64,000 bases of DNA. Origin: Mixophyes australis (Eukaryota; Chordata; Amphibia; Anura; Limnodynastidae). The notes under the pieces are model-generated. The model was not told the origin of the DNA. It searched no databases and was given only the letters and a program-made list of their open reading frames with translations. A program made the translations under genes and the position numbers. The stretch lies in the NCBI GenBank assembly GCA_036250195.1, contig JAVHZZ010000009.1, positions 98,090,271 through 98,154,270 on the forward strand, written 5' to 3'. This document shows, in pieces, positions 47,410-58,060 of the stretch (the first letter of the stretch is position 1; each line of letters starts with the position of its first letter).

Positions 47410-48803
47410 CTTTAAAGATCGTGCCTTTAAATGAAAAAGTCAGTCTTCATTGCACGACTATGTGCAAGTGCAACAGGGACATTTTTTTGGGTTTACAAAG
47501 TCAAACAATAACACTACGACCCTGTCTGTCTGGGGTCTGTCAATGACGAATTGTCTGGAGCATGTTTGGAGGAGGTATTGTGGCCCCGGTATCAAATTGG
47601 GTACCGGGGCCACCCCACTATGCAGTCCAGATACTTGTTTGGTGGAATTCCGACACGTGGAGGGTTTTTAAATTATATTGTGGCCTCGGTACCAAATTGT
47701 GTACCGGGGCCACCACACTACGCAGTCAAGATACTTGTTTGGTGGAATTCAGACCAGTTGAGGGTTTTATTATTATATTATGTGGACCACTCATACCACA
47801 CTACAACTCTATACCACTCTATTTCCTACTTTAATTCTATTTAATTCTATTTCCTACTTTAATTCTATTACTAATTAATTACCATAAAGAGGAACAAAAA
47901 AAACCAATTTTACCAAAAGTATAATATGACTTAGACTTACAAACACTACACTTTAAAGATCATGCCTTTAAATGAAAAAGTCAGTCTTCATTGCACGACT
48001 ATGTGCAACAGGGACATTTTTTTGGGTTTACAAAGTCAAACAATAACACTATGACCCTGTCTGTCTGGGGTCTGTCAATGACAAATTGTCTGGAGCATGT
48101 TTGGAGGAGGTATTGTGGCCCCGGTATCAAATTGGGTACCGGGGCCACCCCACTATGCAGTCCAGATACTTGTTTGGTGGAATTCCGACACGTGGAGGGT
48201 TTTTAAATTATATTGTGGCCTCGGTACCAAATTGTGTACCGGGGCCACCACACTACGCAGTCAAGATACTTGTTTGGTGGAATTCAGACCAGTTGAGGGT
48301 TTTATTATTATATTGTGTGGACCACTCATACCACACTACAACTCTATACCACTCTATTTCCTACTTTAATTCTATTTAATTCTATTTCCTACTTTAATTC
48401 TATTACTAATTAATTACCATAAAGAGGAACAAAAAAAAACAATTTTACCAAAAGTATAATATGACTTAGACTTACAAACACTACACTTTAAAGATCATGC
48501 CTTTAAATGAAAAAGTCAGTCTTCATTGCACGACTATGTGCAACAGGGACATTTTTTTGGGTTTACAAAGTCAAACAATAACACTATGACCCTGTCTGTC
48601 TGGGGTCTGTCAATGACGAATTGTCTGGAGCATGTTTGGAGGAGGTATTGTGGCCCCGGTATCAAATTGGGTACCGGGGCCACCCCACTATGCAGTCCAG
48701 ATACTTGTTTGGTGGAATTCCGACACGTGGAGGGTTTTTAAATTATATTGTGGCCTCGGTACCAAATTGTGTACCGGGGCCACCACACTACGCAGTCAAG
48801 ATA
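47410..48803. repeat. ~535-541-bp tandem array in hAT 3' region
   Basis: Units start with CTTTAAAGAT at 47410, 47951 and 48486. The third breaks off at about 48803. The first unit has a 6-bp extra. Within each unit a roughly 112-bp segment is itself duplicated (ATTGTGGCCCCGGTATCAAA and ATTGTGGCCTCGGTACCAAA), and each holds a CCCCGGTA…TACCGGGG palindrome. High similarity between units implies recent amplification. The open frames across it are repeat artefacts. Confidence 0.93.
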
Positions 48804-48886
48804 GATAGATGCGTATTGCGTATCATAGATAAAGTACATTCAGTGGTGTGGGGCAAATTGAAAAATATTCCAAATGCACTGACATT

Positions 48887-48955
48887 ATCAAAAACAAGAG
48901 GTTGTCACACGCTAAAACTCCAACATGTATATGATGGAGAGGATGGAGGAGCAGC
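48887..48955 (+). pseudogene. duplicated scrap of hAT transposase in 3' region
   Basis: CAAGAGGTTGT, ACTCCAACATGTATATG and GAGGATGGAGGAGCAGC match the coding sequence at about 45817-45885 with many changes. It is a second, decayed copy of the segment around VVTRWNS. Confidence 0.8.
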
Positions 48956-49004
48956 CGTATGTGTAGTGTAATGCAGATCTGTTGAAGGTTTTTTATATAT
49001 TTTA

Positions 49005-49195
49005 TTGTGGTGCCCAGTGCCCACTCCTCTACGCAGTCCAGGTACAATTATTGGTGCGAATCATAAAAGTTCAGGGTTTTTAAGATATTGTGGTGACCCA
49101 CTCCTCTACGCAGTCCAGGTACAATTATTGGTGCGAATCATAAAAGTTCAGGGTTTTTAATATATATTGTGGTGACCCACTCCTCTACGCAGTCC
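49005..49195. repeat. ~73-bp tandem repeat near hAT 3' end
   Basis: About 2.5 units with CCCACTCCTCTACGCAGTCC and ACAATTATTGGTGCGAATCA. Confidence 0.85.
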
Positions 49196-49364
49196 AGAAA
49201 GATACCTTGTTGCAACGTTTTGGACTAATAACTATATTGTGAGGTGTTCACAATACACTGTAAATTAGTGGAAATGCTTGTTATTGAATGTTATTGAGGT
49301 TAATAATAGCCTAGGAGTGAAAATAAGCCCAAAAACTTGATTTTTAACCTTTTTATGTTTTTTT

Positions 49365-49512
49365 CAAAAAAAATCCGAATCCAATACCTTAAATCCGAAC
49401 CGAGACCTTTCGTCAAGTGTTTTGCGAGACAAATCCGAACCTCAAAAATAACGAAAATCCGGATCCAAAACACAAAACACGAGACCTCAAAAGTCGCCGG
49501 TGCACATCCCTA
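49365..49512. promoter_or_regulatory. hAT 3' subterminal motif cluster
   Basis: AATCCGAA/AATCCGGATCC motifs recur just inside the right terminus. They mirror the ATCCGAG cluster at the left end. Confidence 0.55.
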
Positions 49513-49520
49513 CATATAAC

Positions 49521-50752
49521 GCACATATCTCCTGCTTGTTTGTAGTGAGGATACCCACAGTTTGCACTTTAGCGCATGAAGTCACCCAAGGCCTTGCTGG
49601 AAGCCCTTTACCATCGCTTCATCTCCTTGCCTCAAGCACAGCGACTAGATGACACCATCACTGGATTCCTGCGACGTGGATATCCACAGTGTGCATGAGC
49701 CATAGACGGGACACATTTCCCTATTATTGCCCCCACAGACAACCATGCGGATTACTACAAACTCAAAGGCTGGCAATCCATCATTCTGCAGGCTGTAGTT
49801 GACCATAGCTATTGGTAAGCATCATTGTATATTTTAATGTGACTGTGTCTTATAATATGTATTGTAAAACAAAGCTAAATATATTATATTTTTACTTTCA
49901 CAGTTGTGTTTATTGGCTGGCCTGGGCGTTCCCATGATGCCAGAGTTCTGGCCAATTCGTATCTGTACCAGATTGCAGAGAGAAACAAGATGGCTGCTTG
50001 TTCCCTACAGAGGTAAATATCTCTATTTTTATGATGTTTTCCTCAGCTAGCTAATACATTCATGTATTTTTTGCTATTTGTTTACTTTCTCTGTCCATCT
50101 GTAGATGTTCTGATTTCCAAATACAATTAAAACACATACCAGAAGGTGTATTGTGTTCTATAACCAACATTTGGGTAGTGTGTATATGTTTGGGGTTTTT
50201 GTTGGAGCTAGACATTATAGATTGCAAGATCTATGGGTATAGTGTATTGCTTTCAAAGTTCCAATTTTCTCTGTAAAGTACTACAGATATTGAATCTGTT
50301 GTATTTCTTTACAGAAATCTGAGATCACGACTGGTGGGGAGATCCTAGTACACATCATTGGGGATGCGGTTTACCCTTTTTCGGCGGTGGTTGTTGAAGA
50401 GCTTCACACAGCAACATCAACTTTCTGTGCAACAAATTCGCTTCACCCATACCATTGGCTCCGCTCAGATGGTGGTATAAAAGGTCTTTGGACGATTGAA
50501 AGGACATTGACGGTGTATATTAAAGCGCAATGACATTGATATCAAACATGTGCTCCATGTAGTTGCTGCTTGCTGTATTTTACACATTACTTGTGAAATA
50601 CAGAAAGAGCAGTGTCTACCAGAGTGGAACATACAGGACTCTGAACAATATGTGCGGTCTCTGGATTCTACTACTTATGTGGGAGAATATGCAAATAACT
50701 CTGCAGAACTCATTCATACCACCAACACCTCAATTCTATCATCAATAATTTA
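49521..50752 (+). pseudogene. Harbinger transposase, catalytic part
   Basis: Resumes after the hAT. Exon up to 49814 has LPQAQRLDDTITGFLRRGYP and AIDGTHFPIIAP (first Asp, codon at 49705). A GT-AG intron runs 49815-49903. The next exon has VFIGWPGRSHDARVLANSYL. A second GT-AG intron runs 50013-50314. The last exon has VHIIGDAVYPF (second Asp), then after frame changes FGRLKGH and KRNDIDIKHVLHVVAACCIL. Defects are a TGA at 49695-49697 just before AIDGTH, and a TAA at 50478-50480 where the catalytic Glu is expected (MVV-stop-KVFGRLK). The gene is dead, but its intron structure is preserved. Confidence 0.88.
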
Positions 50753-51152
50753 GTAGAGCGAACCAAAAACTTTTTTAATGGATACATATTACGCCATATG
50801 TACCAATATAAATCAAAAATTGCGTGTGTATTCACAAAGGTCTGTATATTATAGTATTTAAAAAACATATACAAATATGCAGTTTAGACACACATGTGCC
50901 AATACAGTATTGCAAGATAAACTTTTTCAAGTGCTTACATTACAAACATTTTAAATATAGAAAACATGGTAAATATTGCTGCCTCAAACACATGCAAACA
51001 TTATAACTGTACTGTACATACTTTCATTAGCTATAACTGAGAGTAATGTGGGTACTCGGGGTTATGTGGAGTAGACTGGTACTTAGGGTTATGGGGAGTA
51101 GCCGGGTACTCAGCGTTATGTGGAGCTATTTGTGGAGCATTATGTGGGGTGT

Positions 51153-52010
51153 TTAGTGGCGTTCCTGAGTTTGGGGAAAAATTTGTTGTTCTCTGTTATA
51201 TAAGGGGTAAAGGCCCTCAACGTGGTATGGATGTTGTGGTTGAGGTTGTGCAGGTCCTTGCAGTCTTGGTATCAGGCGATCTAGGTAAGCCATCACAAAA
51301 TTGCAGTTTTCCCTCAGAATCCGCTCCTGTATACTCATTATTTGGGTAATGAAAGAGTCCTGCAGCTCGCTCTCATTATTCATGAAGCGTTGGAGACACG
51401 CGTCTTCTTGGGCCACCATAGCCATATCCTTTTCCTTGAGCTGTTCAACCATTACTGTGGTCATGGCTTTTGATACTTGTTCCATCTTATTTAGCTTCTT
51501 CTTCCTTTTAGGAACATTGTAAAGTACAAATTGGAAAAGGAAAGGAAAGGAAATACATTAGGGCCACCAAGGATGAATGAATATTGCTGTAAAATTAAAA
51601 AGCAGTGTTGTAAGCTGATATGAGCTTGAGGCCTCCTCCCTCCTACACAATAGAGTCACGCTGCAACATATACGTGTTCATGTTTTAATGTTTTTATGTT
51701 TAGTTTTGTAGTTTTGTTTAGTTTTTAGTTTAGTAATGTTAAACTTTTATATATTTATTTCCTTAACTTTAAAATTTTTAAAATGAATAAACTTAGTTTT
51801 TGAATGTAACGTTGGGGTCTGCATCGATGGTGAAGGTTGTTTTGCTGGCAACGATTGTATGTCTGGTGAAGGTTGTGCCGCTGGCAAAGGTTGTGAGTCT
51901 GCCAATTCCTCTGCTGACATATTCATGCTGTCTTCGTTCACCTTTGAACACTCCAAATCAGCATGTTCTTCCAGCGATTCATCGCTAATCATCAGTGAGG
52001 GCACACTTGA
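51153..52010 (-). pseudogene. probable second Harbinger protein (Myb/MADF-type), exons
   Basis: Two open pieces on the minus strand. The upstream one (about 52004-51790) is SPSLMISDESLEEHADLE-like, acidic and Pro/Gln-rich. The downstream one (51520-51153) starts with basic VPKRKKKLNK and MEQVSKAMTTVMVEQLKEKD, then an amphipathic helix-rich tail. Harbinger elements usually carry a second gene, a Myb-like DNA-binding partner needed for nuclear import and end recognition. Position and orientation fit, but the N-terminal Myb part is not recognisable here, so the call is by context. Confidence 0.55.
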
Positions 52011-52634
52011 CTGACTGCTTTCAGGTGTTGGACAGTGACAGTGCTATGGGATTTGCCAGGCAGAGTTGCCGAACACCACATTACATTGCTCATAAAATTT
52101 TCATTCCATACGGGCACTCTTTCTGCAGTTGTGATAATGCAGTTTTTAGTATTGTTTTCGAAGTGACTTTAAATTATTTACTACCTGCTGCTGGCTGCTC
52201 TTTACCCCCCGCTCTGTTAGTATTTGCTTCGTTATAGTACACTGTTGCATCCTTTACAGTGCCTATGATCTGTTTTTTTATTTACTCCTCTCCTCTAATG
52301 ACCCGCAGCTTACACATTTCTTCCTCTAGGCAGTGTGCCATGCTTTCTCCTATCTCTCTTCTCTGCAGCATTGAAATTACATCATCATCCAGCGTCCCTA
52401 TTCCCCCCAATCAGCTTTTTTATGTGAGACCTGGGTTAAAAAACCAGGCCGCACTGTTCATACGGCGACTTGGGACTGACAAGGGAATAACCCTGCAAAA
52501 GTCCCGGGTCTAATTCCCGGGTCATAAGACTTGGGATTTTGCACTGACCCCTTTCACAGTGAGCCACAATCTGGGTCATCAGAGCTCGCCCAGGCAAAAA
52601 CCCAGGTTCTATAGGCACTGTGAATGGGGTATAA

Positions 52635-53001
52635 GTGTAACATGGATCTACCAACATATGGCATACCGACCACTGTTAGATCCAGATTGAACTAGGTTTA
52701 TAATTGCTGTCAGACGCATAACTAACCAGCAGGTGTCCAAAACAATAAAATGTAATGATGCTGCACATATGTGCCTATAGCCACCAAATCCAATGGAAAT
52801 AGATTAGTATCTAAATTCTACTCACCACATCCATATGCTTGTGGTGGGACTACTTTATTAGAACGTACAGGTTTAATTGTGACTAATATATGGAATACAT
52901 ATAATTAAGCATAGATTTACATATCTCTTTGTGCAGGCTATAATTCATTTTATGGGGTTGTGTCTTGTTCTACTTTGTCTTGCCCACTAATGACATAACA
53001 A
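52635..53001. other. no recognised feature
   Basis: Anonymous flank of the Harbinger element. Confidence 0.4.
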
Positions 53002-53126
53002 TGGGGTATATTTACTGAAATGTCTAGAAAGGAAATTGTGCTAGATAAATGATAGCTGGCATGTGATTTGATGCTGTGGGCAACACCTCCACTTTTCCTT
53101 TTAAAAGATTCAGTAAATCTACCCAA
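53002..53126. mobile_element. diverged MITE related to family A
   Basis: GGGGTATATTTACTGAAATG at the left, AGATTCAGTAAATCTACCC at the right, with GATAGCTGGCATGTGATTTG in between. Shorter and more diverged than the 1217-1390 copy. Confidence 0.55.
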
Positions 53127-53760
53127 TATCTGCAATTACATTATAACTATCCACTGTCTCAAGGCAATGTCCCTGAAGTATTGTATTGTGACAGGACCAC
53201 CACACATAAATATTATTGAAAGGTAGGCATGGGCTTTTCCACAGAAATGCAACTGGCAGCTGCAGATTGTGTCCCATTAAGTATTAGATATGGTCTGATT
53301 TATGTCACTTAGGAGGTCCCAGACATCTCCCCAAAAACAAATTCTCATTTTTAACATTTTGTTGTAAAAATAGGTATCCATATTTAGCCACGAACATCCC
53401 TGATCCACCCAAAATTTTCCATAAGTGCAAAATTTTGTACCCCTGTAGACATCTCCTTCTTAGCTGCCCGGCTCCAGAAAATAAGATCATAACAACATAC
53501 TACGTTAGTAATGAGAACACAGTTGTCATCATGGGAGAAATGAATATTGCAGTCAGACTTTTTATCTACCTGCTCATTGTCATTAACCCTTGCCTCCTCT
53601 CCACCCTCCAGCACCTCCTCTTCCACTTATAAGTCTATCTCCCTTTCTTCCTCCTCTACAATCTCACTGCCTGCACCCCATTGCCTTCCTCTTCCCCCCC
53701 AATACAAAACATACACAATAAAAACATACAAAACTATTCACACCAAACTCACAAATATAA

Positions 53761-54007
53761 CATAGTTGCCTACTCGCCCGGAATGTCTGGGAGACTCCAG
53801 AATTTCTAGGAGCAGTAGTTAATTGTCGGGGCGGAGCTTAGTGACGTGATTTGCGTGTTATAGTGCCCCCCCTGCTGTAATAGGCCATAATATGTAATGA
53901 CCATCTAGGGGCGGGGCCAAATGGCAGAATTTGCCAGGCCCCTCCCCCAAACGCCCTTCTGCCACCTGGACCTCCCGGAGAAGTATATGCCAAAGTTGGC
54001 AAGTATG
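53761..54007. mobile_element. MITE-like repeat, family C (247 bp)
   Basis: Inverted ends CATAGTTGCCTACTC and TTGGCAAGTATG, then GGAATGTCTGGGAGACTCC and GGACCTCCCGGAG. The interior is GC-rich (GGGGCGGGGCCAAATGGCAG). No coding content and no clear target duplication. Confidence 0.75.
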
Positions 54008-55166
54008 ATATATAGCACAAATAAAACTTAAAGTAAAATGCACAACAGGCAGAAATGATAAACAAATAAGTAACAAGATAACAAAAAAGCACCGGACAAC
54101 TCTCACAAATCACTATTTAACAAGTACTTTGATAAGTCCTATGCAACAATCATCTTGTCTGGTATTCCATCTATTCCTTTAGCCCTTATCAAAGATAATG
54201 AGGAAGGAGCAAGATTTGTTATATATGATCTAAGGGATTTTGAGAGGCAATTGAAGTCCACACAGCAAAAACTTATGTTTCTAACACAAACGAGTTTTGC
54301 CATGATAAACTACTGCAAAACTACTGCATGTAGTTTCTAGTAATGTACAAGAGGCTTGGGCCTGTGAAAACTGCATGCGATGTGCAGCAGTTTGCAAAAC
54401 GCTCCTTAATAAATCTCTACTTTAGAGGTCTATCGCTTGCACCTACTATAGTTGCAGCATTCTCTGTACATTTAAAAGACTAGAAACAATTTTCCTAGCA
54501 TATATTCATAAATTAAACAGAGATCTATATTATCTATTTCTCTATGTGGAAAACTGCCAAACATCCATAATTATTGTATTTCTAGCAGTTTTTTTTAACT
54601 GTGTGTACAGAAATTTGTGTTATTTGTTGCACCCCATTTAAAATTTATGTTGAATATGACAATTCATTAACAATCCTTTTGTCAATAGGTGATTATAAAG
54701 TAATTTGTGTCATTAATAAAGATTAATTTTAATAGTAGCAGTGCAGCATATGACAAGTTGGGGAGGAGATTTATTTCAGTGACCAGTGACGCATAACTTA
54801 GCCTATAATCACCCATTATATTCTTAATTTCCAATGTCTAATAATATTATGAATTACATGCCTCAGTTGTGAAATGGTTACATTTTCAGAATTATAAAAT
54901 AAACAAAATGTGTTACTGCAGTTGACACAGAAAATAATATTTTGTGAATGCATGTGGGTATAAATGTTTTTACATGCAGTATGCATTTGAAACAATGTGA
55001 CCTTATCAAAGAACAATGGTGTAAGGAAAGTGTTTTTATACAGGTCACGGAAATCACAGACTTCTAATATCTGTAATAATTTATAGTAGGTTGCTCATTA
55101 CAATAAGCATGTTTTTTTTCTAATGGACACCGATTGTTAACACAAATATTATTTTCAGGATTGTAT
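54008..55166. other. no recognised feature
   Basis: Anonymous AT-rich DNA. A 61-codon frame at 54155-54340 has no recognised domain. Confidence 0.45.
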
Positions 55167-55469
55167 CATGGTTGCTTACTCTCTCAGAATGCCTGGGAGA
55201 CTCCTGAACTTCTGGAAGTTCTCCCGGACTCCCGGGAGATCAGAAACATCCTCTCTTTTCCTGGCCCATTCGGTTAGATGAATGGTGAGGACGGGGCTTA
55301 GTGGCGCATTTCAAACATCATCGTGGCCCCGACACCACTCTAATAGGTCAAACTGGCTCTGACATATTAGCGGGTGGGGCCAAGTGACAAGTTCCGCTTG
55401 ACCACGCCCCCAAAAACGCCAGCGACATCTCCCCTCCTGGAAGGGAGATCTCAAAAGTTGGCATGTATG
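55167..55469. mobile_element. MITE-like repeat, family C (303 bp)
   Basis: CATGGTTGCTTACTCTC at the left and AGTTGGCATGTATG at the right, with TCTCCCGGACTCCCGGGAGA and GGGTGGGGCCAAGTGACA inside. It is a sister of the 53761-54007 copy. Confidence 0.75.
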
Positions 55470-55826
55470 GATTTTCTGCATATATTAACACTACTTTAGC
55501 ATTATGTATTGCTACTTTTCAAATTATGATCAATAGTAGGTTTTGTATATTCTGATGATAACTGCTGCTGGCACGGCACACATAATGTTTTTTTTTGCAC
55601 ACTTTTTAATACAAACTTTGCTCTATTCTGTCCAATCCACTTCTGACCAATAATCCTGCAACACACAAGCTTTTGTTTGACAATATTTTTCCCCACAGCC
55701 CCATTATGAGTTTGGTCAACCCACTTGTAGTTGTAAGGACATTCAAAGTCTTTCATGTGCACACAGGCATGAAAGTTTCAAAATGATGAGGTAAGTAATG
55801 TTTTTTTTCTTTCTCTCAAATATAGC

Positions 55827-56157
55827 CTTTTCTAGAACGGACCGAGGCACATGTGGCAGCGCATGAGGGCAACCAACGTCCACGCTTCCAGAACCAGCAA
55901 CTTATCCATCTTTGCCAGCTCAGTGAGTATGTCTTCAGGCCATGTGTCAGCCTCTTTGTATTGTTTTATGCTGAGGTTGTACGTCATGATCGGCTCCCAC
56001 CTCGTGTCATCCTGGACACCCTGTGCATTGTGCAGAGTGACCTGGAGCCAATGCCCACAGCAATATCGCCATTGACCAAACTGTTGGTTGTATTGCACTT
56101 TTGGGCCACAGGGTCATTCCAGACCACCTTGGGAGTTGCGGCAGGGATGTCACAGAA
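55827..56157 (+). pseudogene. second Harbinger transposase fragment
   Basis: An exon-like start after TCTCAAATATAG (55815-55826). The frame reads HEGNQRPRFQNQ, LPPRVILDTLCIVQ, ISPLTKLLVVLHFWATGSFQ and TTLGVAAGMSQ, the block upstream of the catalytic core in vertebrate Harbinger transposases. Right after GMSQ the text becomes an 18-bp minisatellite and the DDE core is absent. This copy is distinct in sequence from the one at 42217-50752. Not functional. Confidence 0.8.
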
Positions 56158-56232
56158 GGGGCAGAGATGGCAGCAGGGGCAGAGATGGCAGGAGGGGCAG
56201 AGATGGCAGGAGGGGCAGAGATGGCAGGAGGG
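56158..56232. repeat. 18-bp minisatellite
   Basis: GGGCAGAGATGGCAGGAG repeated four times. It stays in frame with the preceding transposase fragment (GQRWQE units). Confidence 0.95.
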
Positions 56233-56835
56233 GTCGAAGGGCTGAGGGAAAGGATGGTGTTGTAATTGAGATTTAATGCTATAAAGAATAGGACCTTGAG
56301 AGGGGAGTGGTTCAGTATGTGGTGTGAAAGTCAAATAATTGGTTGAAGTCGTTTCAAAGTAATAAACATCAATTTAATTGTCTTTATCTGAAAATATGCG
56401 AATCGCACGGCGTGGAAGGGCGTATTGTGCAATAACTCATGCAGACACTTCTACATACATTTACACTTACACATTCATTTGTAAATAGTTCACTTTAATA
56501 AAGTTCCAGTGCATAGTCTTTTATAATCAAATGTAATCGATTTAATAGTTTAATATAATATTAAAAACATTTTATTGATTTCTAAGGTTCAGGATATAGG
56601 AAATGTATCATGTTTAGTGTCATTCTAATCCACCTTTTACCATCAGACATCCGCTACTTTGGGCTGAGCGATCGCGGCTTGCGTATACAAGTTATGGATG
56701 ATAAAGAATTAATGGTCAAAATGATATTGTGTTTGCAATGCTAATAGACCAGTTCCGTGCATGACGTGCTGACGCACCTACGTGCAATGAGAACCAATAA
56801 CTGTGTAGGATGTTGACATATTGGTTAGTGGAAAA

Positions 56836-57082
56836 ATGAGAGCAGCTACGTTCTCGCGTACCGAGTTGCGGGTGCTGACAGCAACACTTGACTGTTGTTT
56901 TCAACCTGCAGCTCGCTATGTAACAAATGTGGACAAACTGAATGCATATCAGGCTGTCTGCAGGCGTCTGGGGCTGAAGTTGGGTAGTCATCGCTCTGTT
57001 GTGCAATTGCAGCGCCGATGGAGTGACTTGAGGAGAAGGCGGCCTGACCTCCGAGCAGAATTAAGGGCACAGATAGCTGCAC
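56836..57082 (+). CDS. Myb/SANT-like exon, probable Harbinger partner gene
   Basis: From ATG at 56836 the frame encodes MRAATFSRTELRVLTATLDC, then RRLGLKLGSHRSVVQLQRRW and SDLRRRRPDLRAELRAQI. The Trp and the basic helix pattern fit a Myb/SANT-like DNA-binding domain, similar to the small proteins carried by Harbinger elements. A GTAAGT donor at 57083 and a polypyrimidine CAG acceptor at 57608 suggest an intron and a second exon from 57609. It lies about 600 bp after a Harbinger transposase fragment on the same strand. It has no stop within the exon, but with its partner transposase broken, activity is doubtful. A host gene exon of the same domain type cannot be excluded. Confidence 0.55.
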
Positions 57083-57099
57083 GTAAGTGAACCCAAAAT

Positions 57100-57714
57100 T
57101 ACAGAATTATAGGCATTTTTATAAGTATATTTATAACTATTATACTACACACACACAAAACAAACAAATTTGAAAATGACTCTTGTGTACTTGTCTATTC
57201 CTACTGACTACAGTTTCCTCATTTCTTGCATTTACTTTGCTTAGTTTATTTCCATTTTTAGGTGGCAGTTAACATTTGATTTGCATGAAAAGTTACATTT
57301 ATAGGAATATAGTAATTAATAGTATATGAACAAATATATATATAGCAAAGTGGAACTGCGAACACACCTAAAAGGCAAATATCCTAAAAAAAGGCACACA
57401 ACATTCTTATTGTCGCTAACTTTGATGAAACAATTATTAATGCTCCTAACTGTATTCCCATGAACATTTATGAATTTTTCCACATTAAGCATTTTGTGGT
57501 TGAGCAGCCATCTGACAAATGATTCAATAAATGCTGACAAAATGCAAATTTGATTTGTGACCAAAAAATAAATTATTAAAAATATTACTGGTCATATTTT
57601 TTTAACAGGACGCCAATGCATCCTCTGCCACCAAGTATTAATCTGCGTATGTCACGATAAGCGGCTTATTCACTTGGGATGTTCGCAGCTGCGCTCAGTA
57701 TGCGTGCCTTAATG
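57100..57714. other. putative intron and downstream sequence
   Basis: Between donor 57083 and acceptor 57608 nothing was recognised; past 57609 only a short open stretch follows. Confidence 0.35.
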
Positions 57715-58060
57715 ATTTAGGACCATAGGGTCTCATTTCGACTTAGGAGCAAATGCAGTTGAAGGGCGCAAATTTGCACCTAAACATTGCGTCATGGTAT
57801 GATGCAAAGGGTGCAAATACAATTTTTCCTTAGCACGCAGAGAAAATAATGCCTATTTTTTATGTTGCATATAAATATAGGCCAGCTTTATTTTTACACT
57901 GTGATTTAGAATTGAACAAAGACGCATCCCTTTCTCTACTCTGTCCACAAATTTTATATTTCGTCCCCTGCAGTGCTACATGTTTTTGCCAGTGTGCAAA
58001 ATTGTACCTCCACTCTGGATTAACTCTAAATGAGGGCAATAGTCACTTCTCTTAACTTTT
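57715..58060. mobile_element. MITE-like, distantly related to family B
   Basis: GGAGCAAATGCAG, GCGCAAATTTGCACCTAAAC and the closing GTGCAAAATTGTACCTCC resemble the inner parts of the 9812 copy. Ends are decayed. Confidence 0.45.

Larger units (their letters stand above)
42616..49512 (+). mobile_element. complete autonomous-type hAT transposon (6897 bp)
   Basis: A perfect 8-bp target duplication CATATAAC (42608-42615 and 49513-49520) flanks it. Terminal inverted repeats are TAGGGATGAGCGCACTCGG and the complement of GCCGGTGCACATCCCTA. It contains a repeat-rich 5' leader (42852-43926), one long transposase frame (43927-46923), and a repeat-rich 3' region (47410-49195). Subterminal ATCCGAG/ATCCGAAC motifs recur at both ends and may be transposase-binding sites. 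It is unusually long for a hAT because of the tandem arrays. It sits inside the transposase gene of the Harbinger element. Confidence 0.95.
41863..52631 (+). mobile_element. PIF/Harbinger transposon, split by a nested hAT
   Basis: The outer element is flanked by TAA (41860-41862 and 52632-52634). Its ends are inverted: TAGCACTTTCACACTGC against GCACTGTGAATGGGGTA. Subtracting the hAT and its duplicated 8 bp leaves about 3864 bp, a usual size for an autonomous Harbinger. It carries a plus-strand DDE transposase gene (42217-50760, interrupted) and minus-strand exons of a probable second protein (51153-52010). Both are decayed. The subterminal regions have repeated CCGGGTTTTTC/AACCCAGG-type motifs. 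Confidence 0.85.

Noticed and set aside
47450..48971. Three sets of near-identical 71-116-codon frames
   Set aside because: They follow the 535-bp tandem array in overlapping frames and derive partly from a transposase fragment, so they are not separate genes.
56104..56276. Arg/Gly-rich frame resembling an RGG protein
   Set aside because: Another-frame reading of the 18-bp minisatellite.
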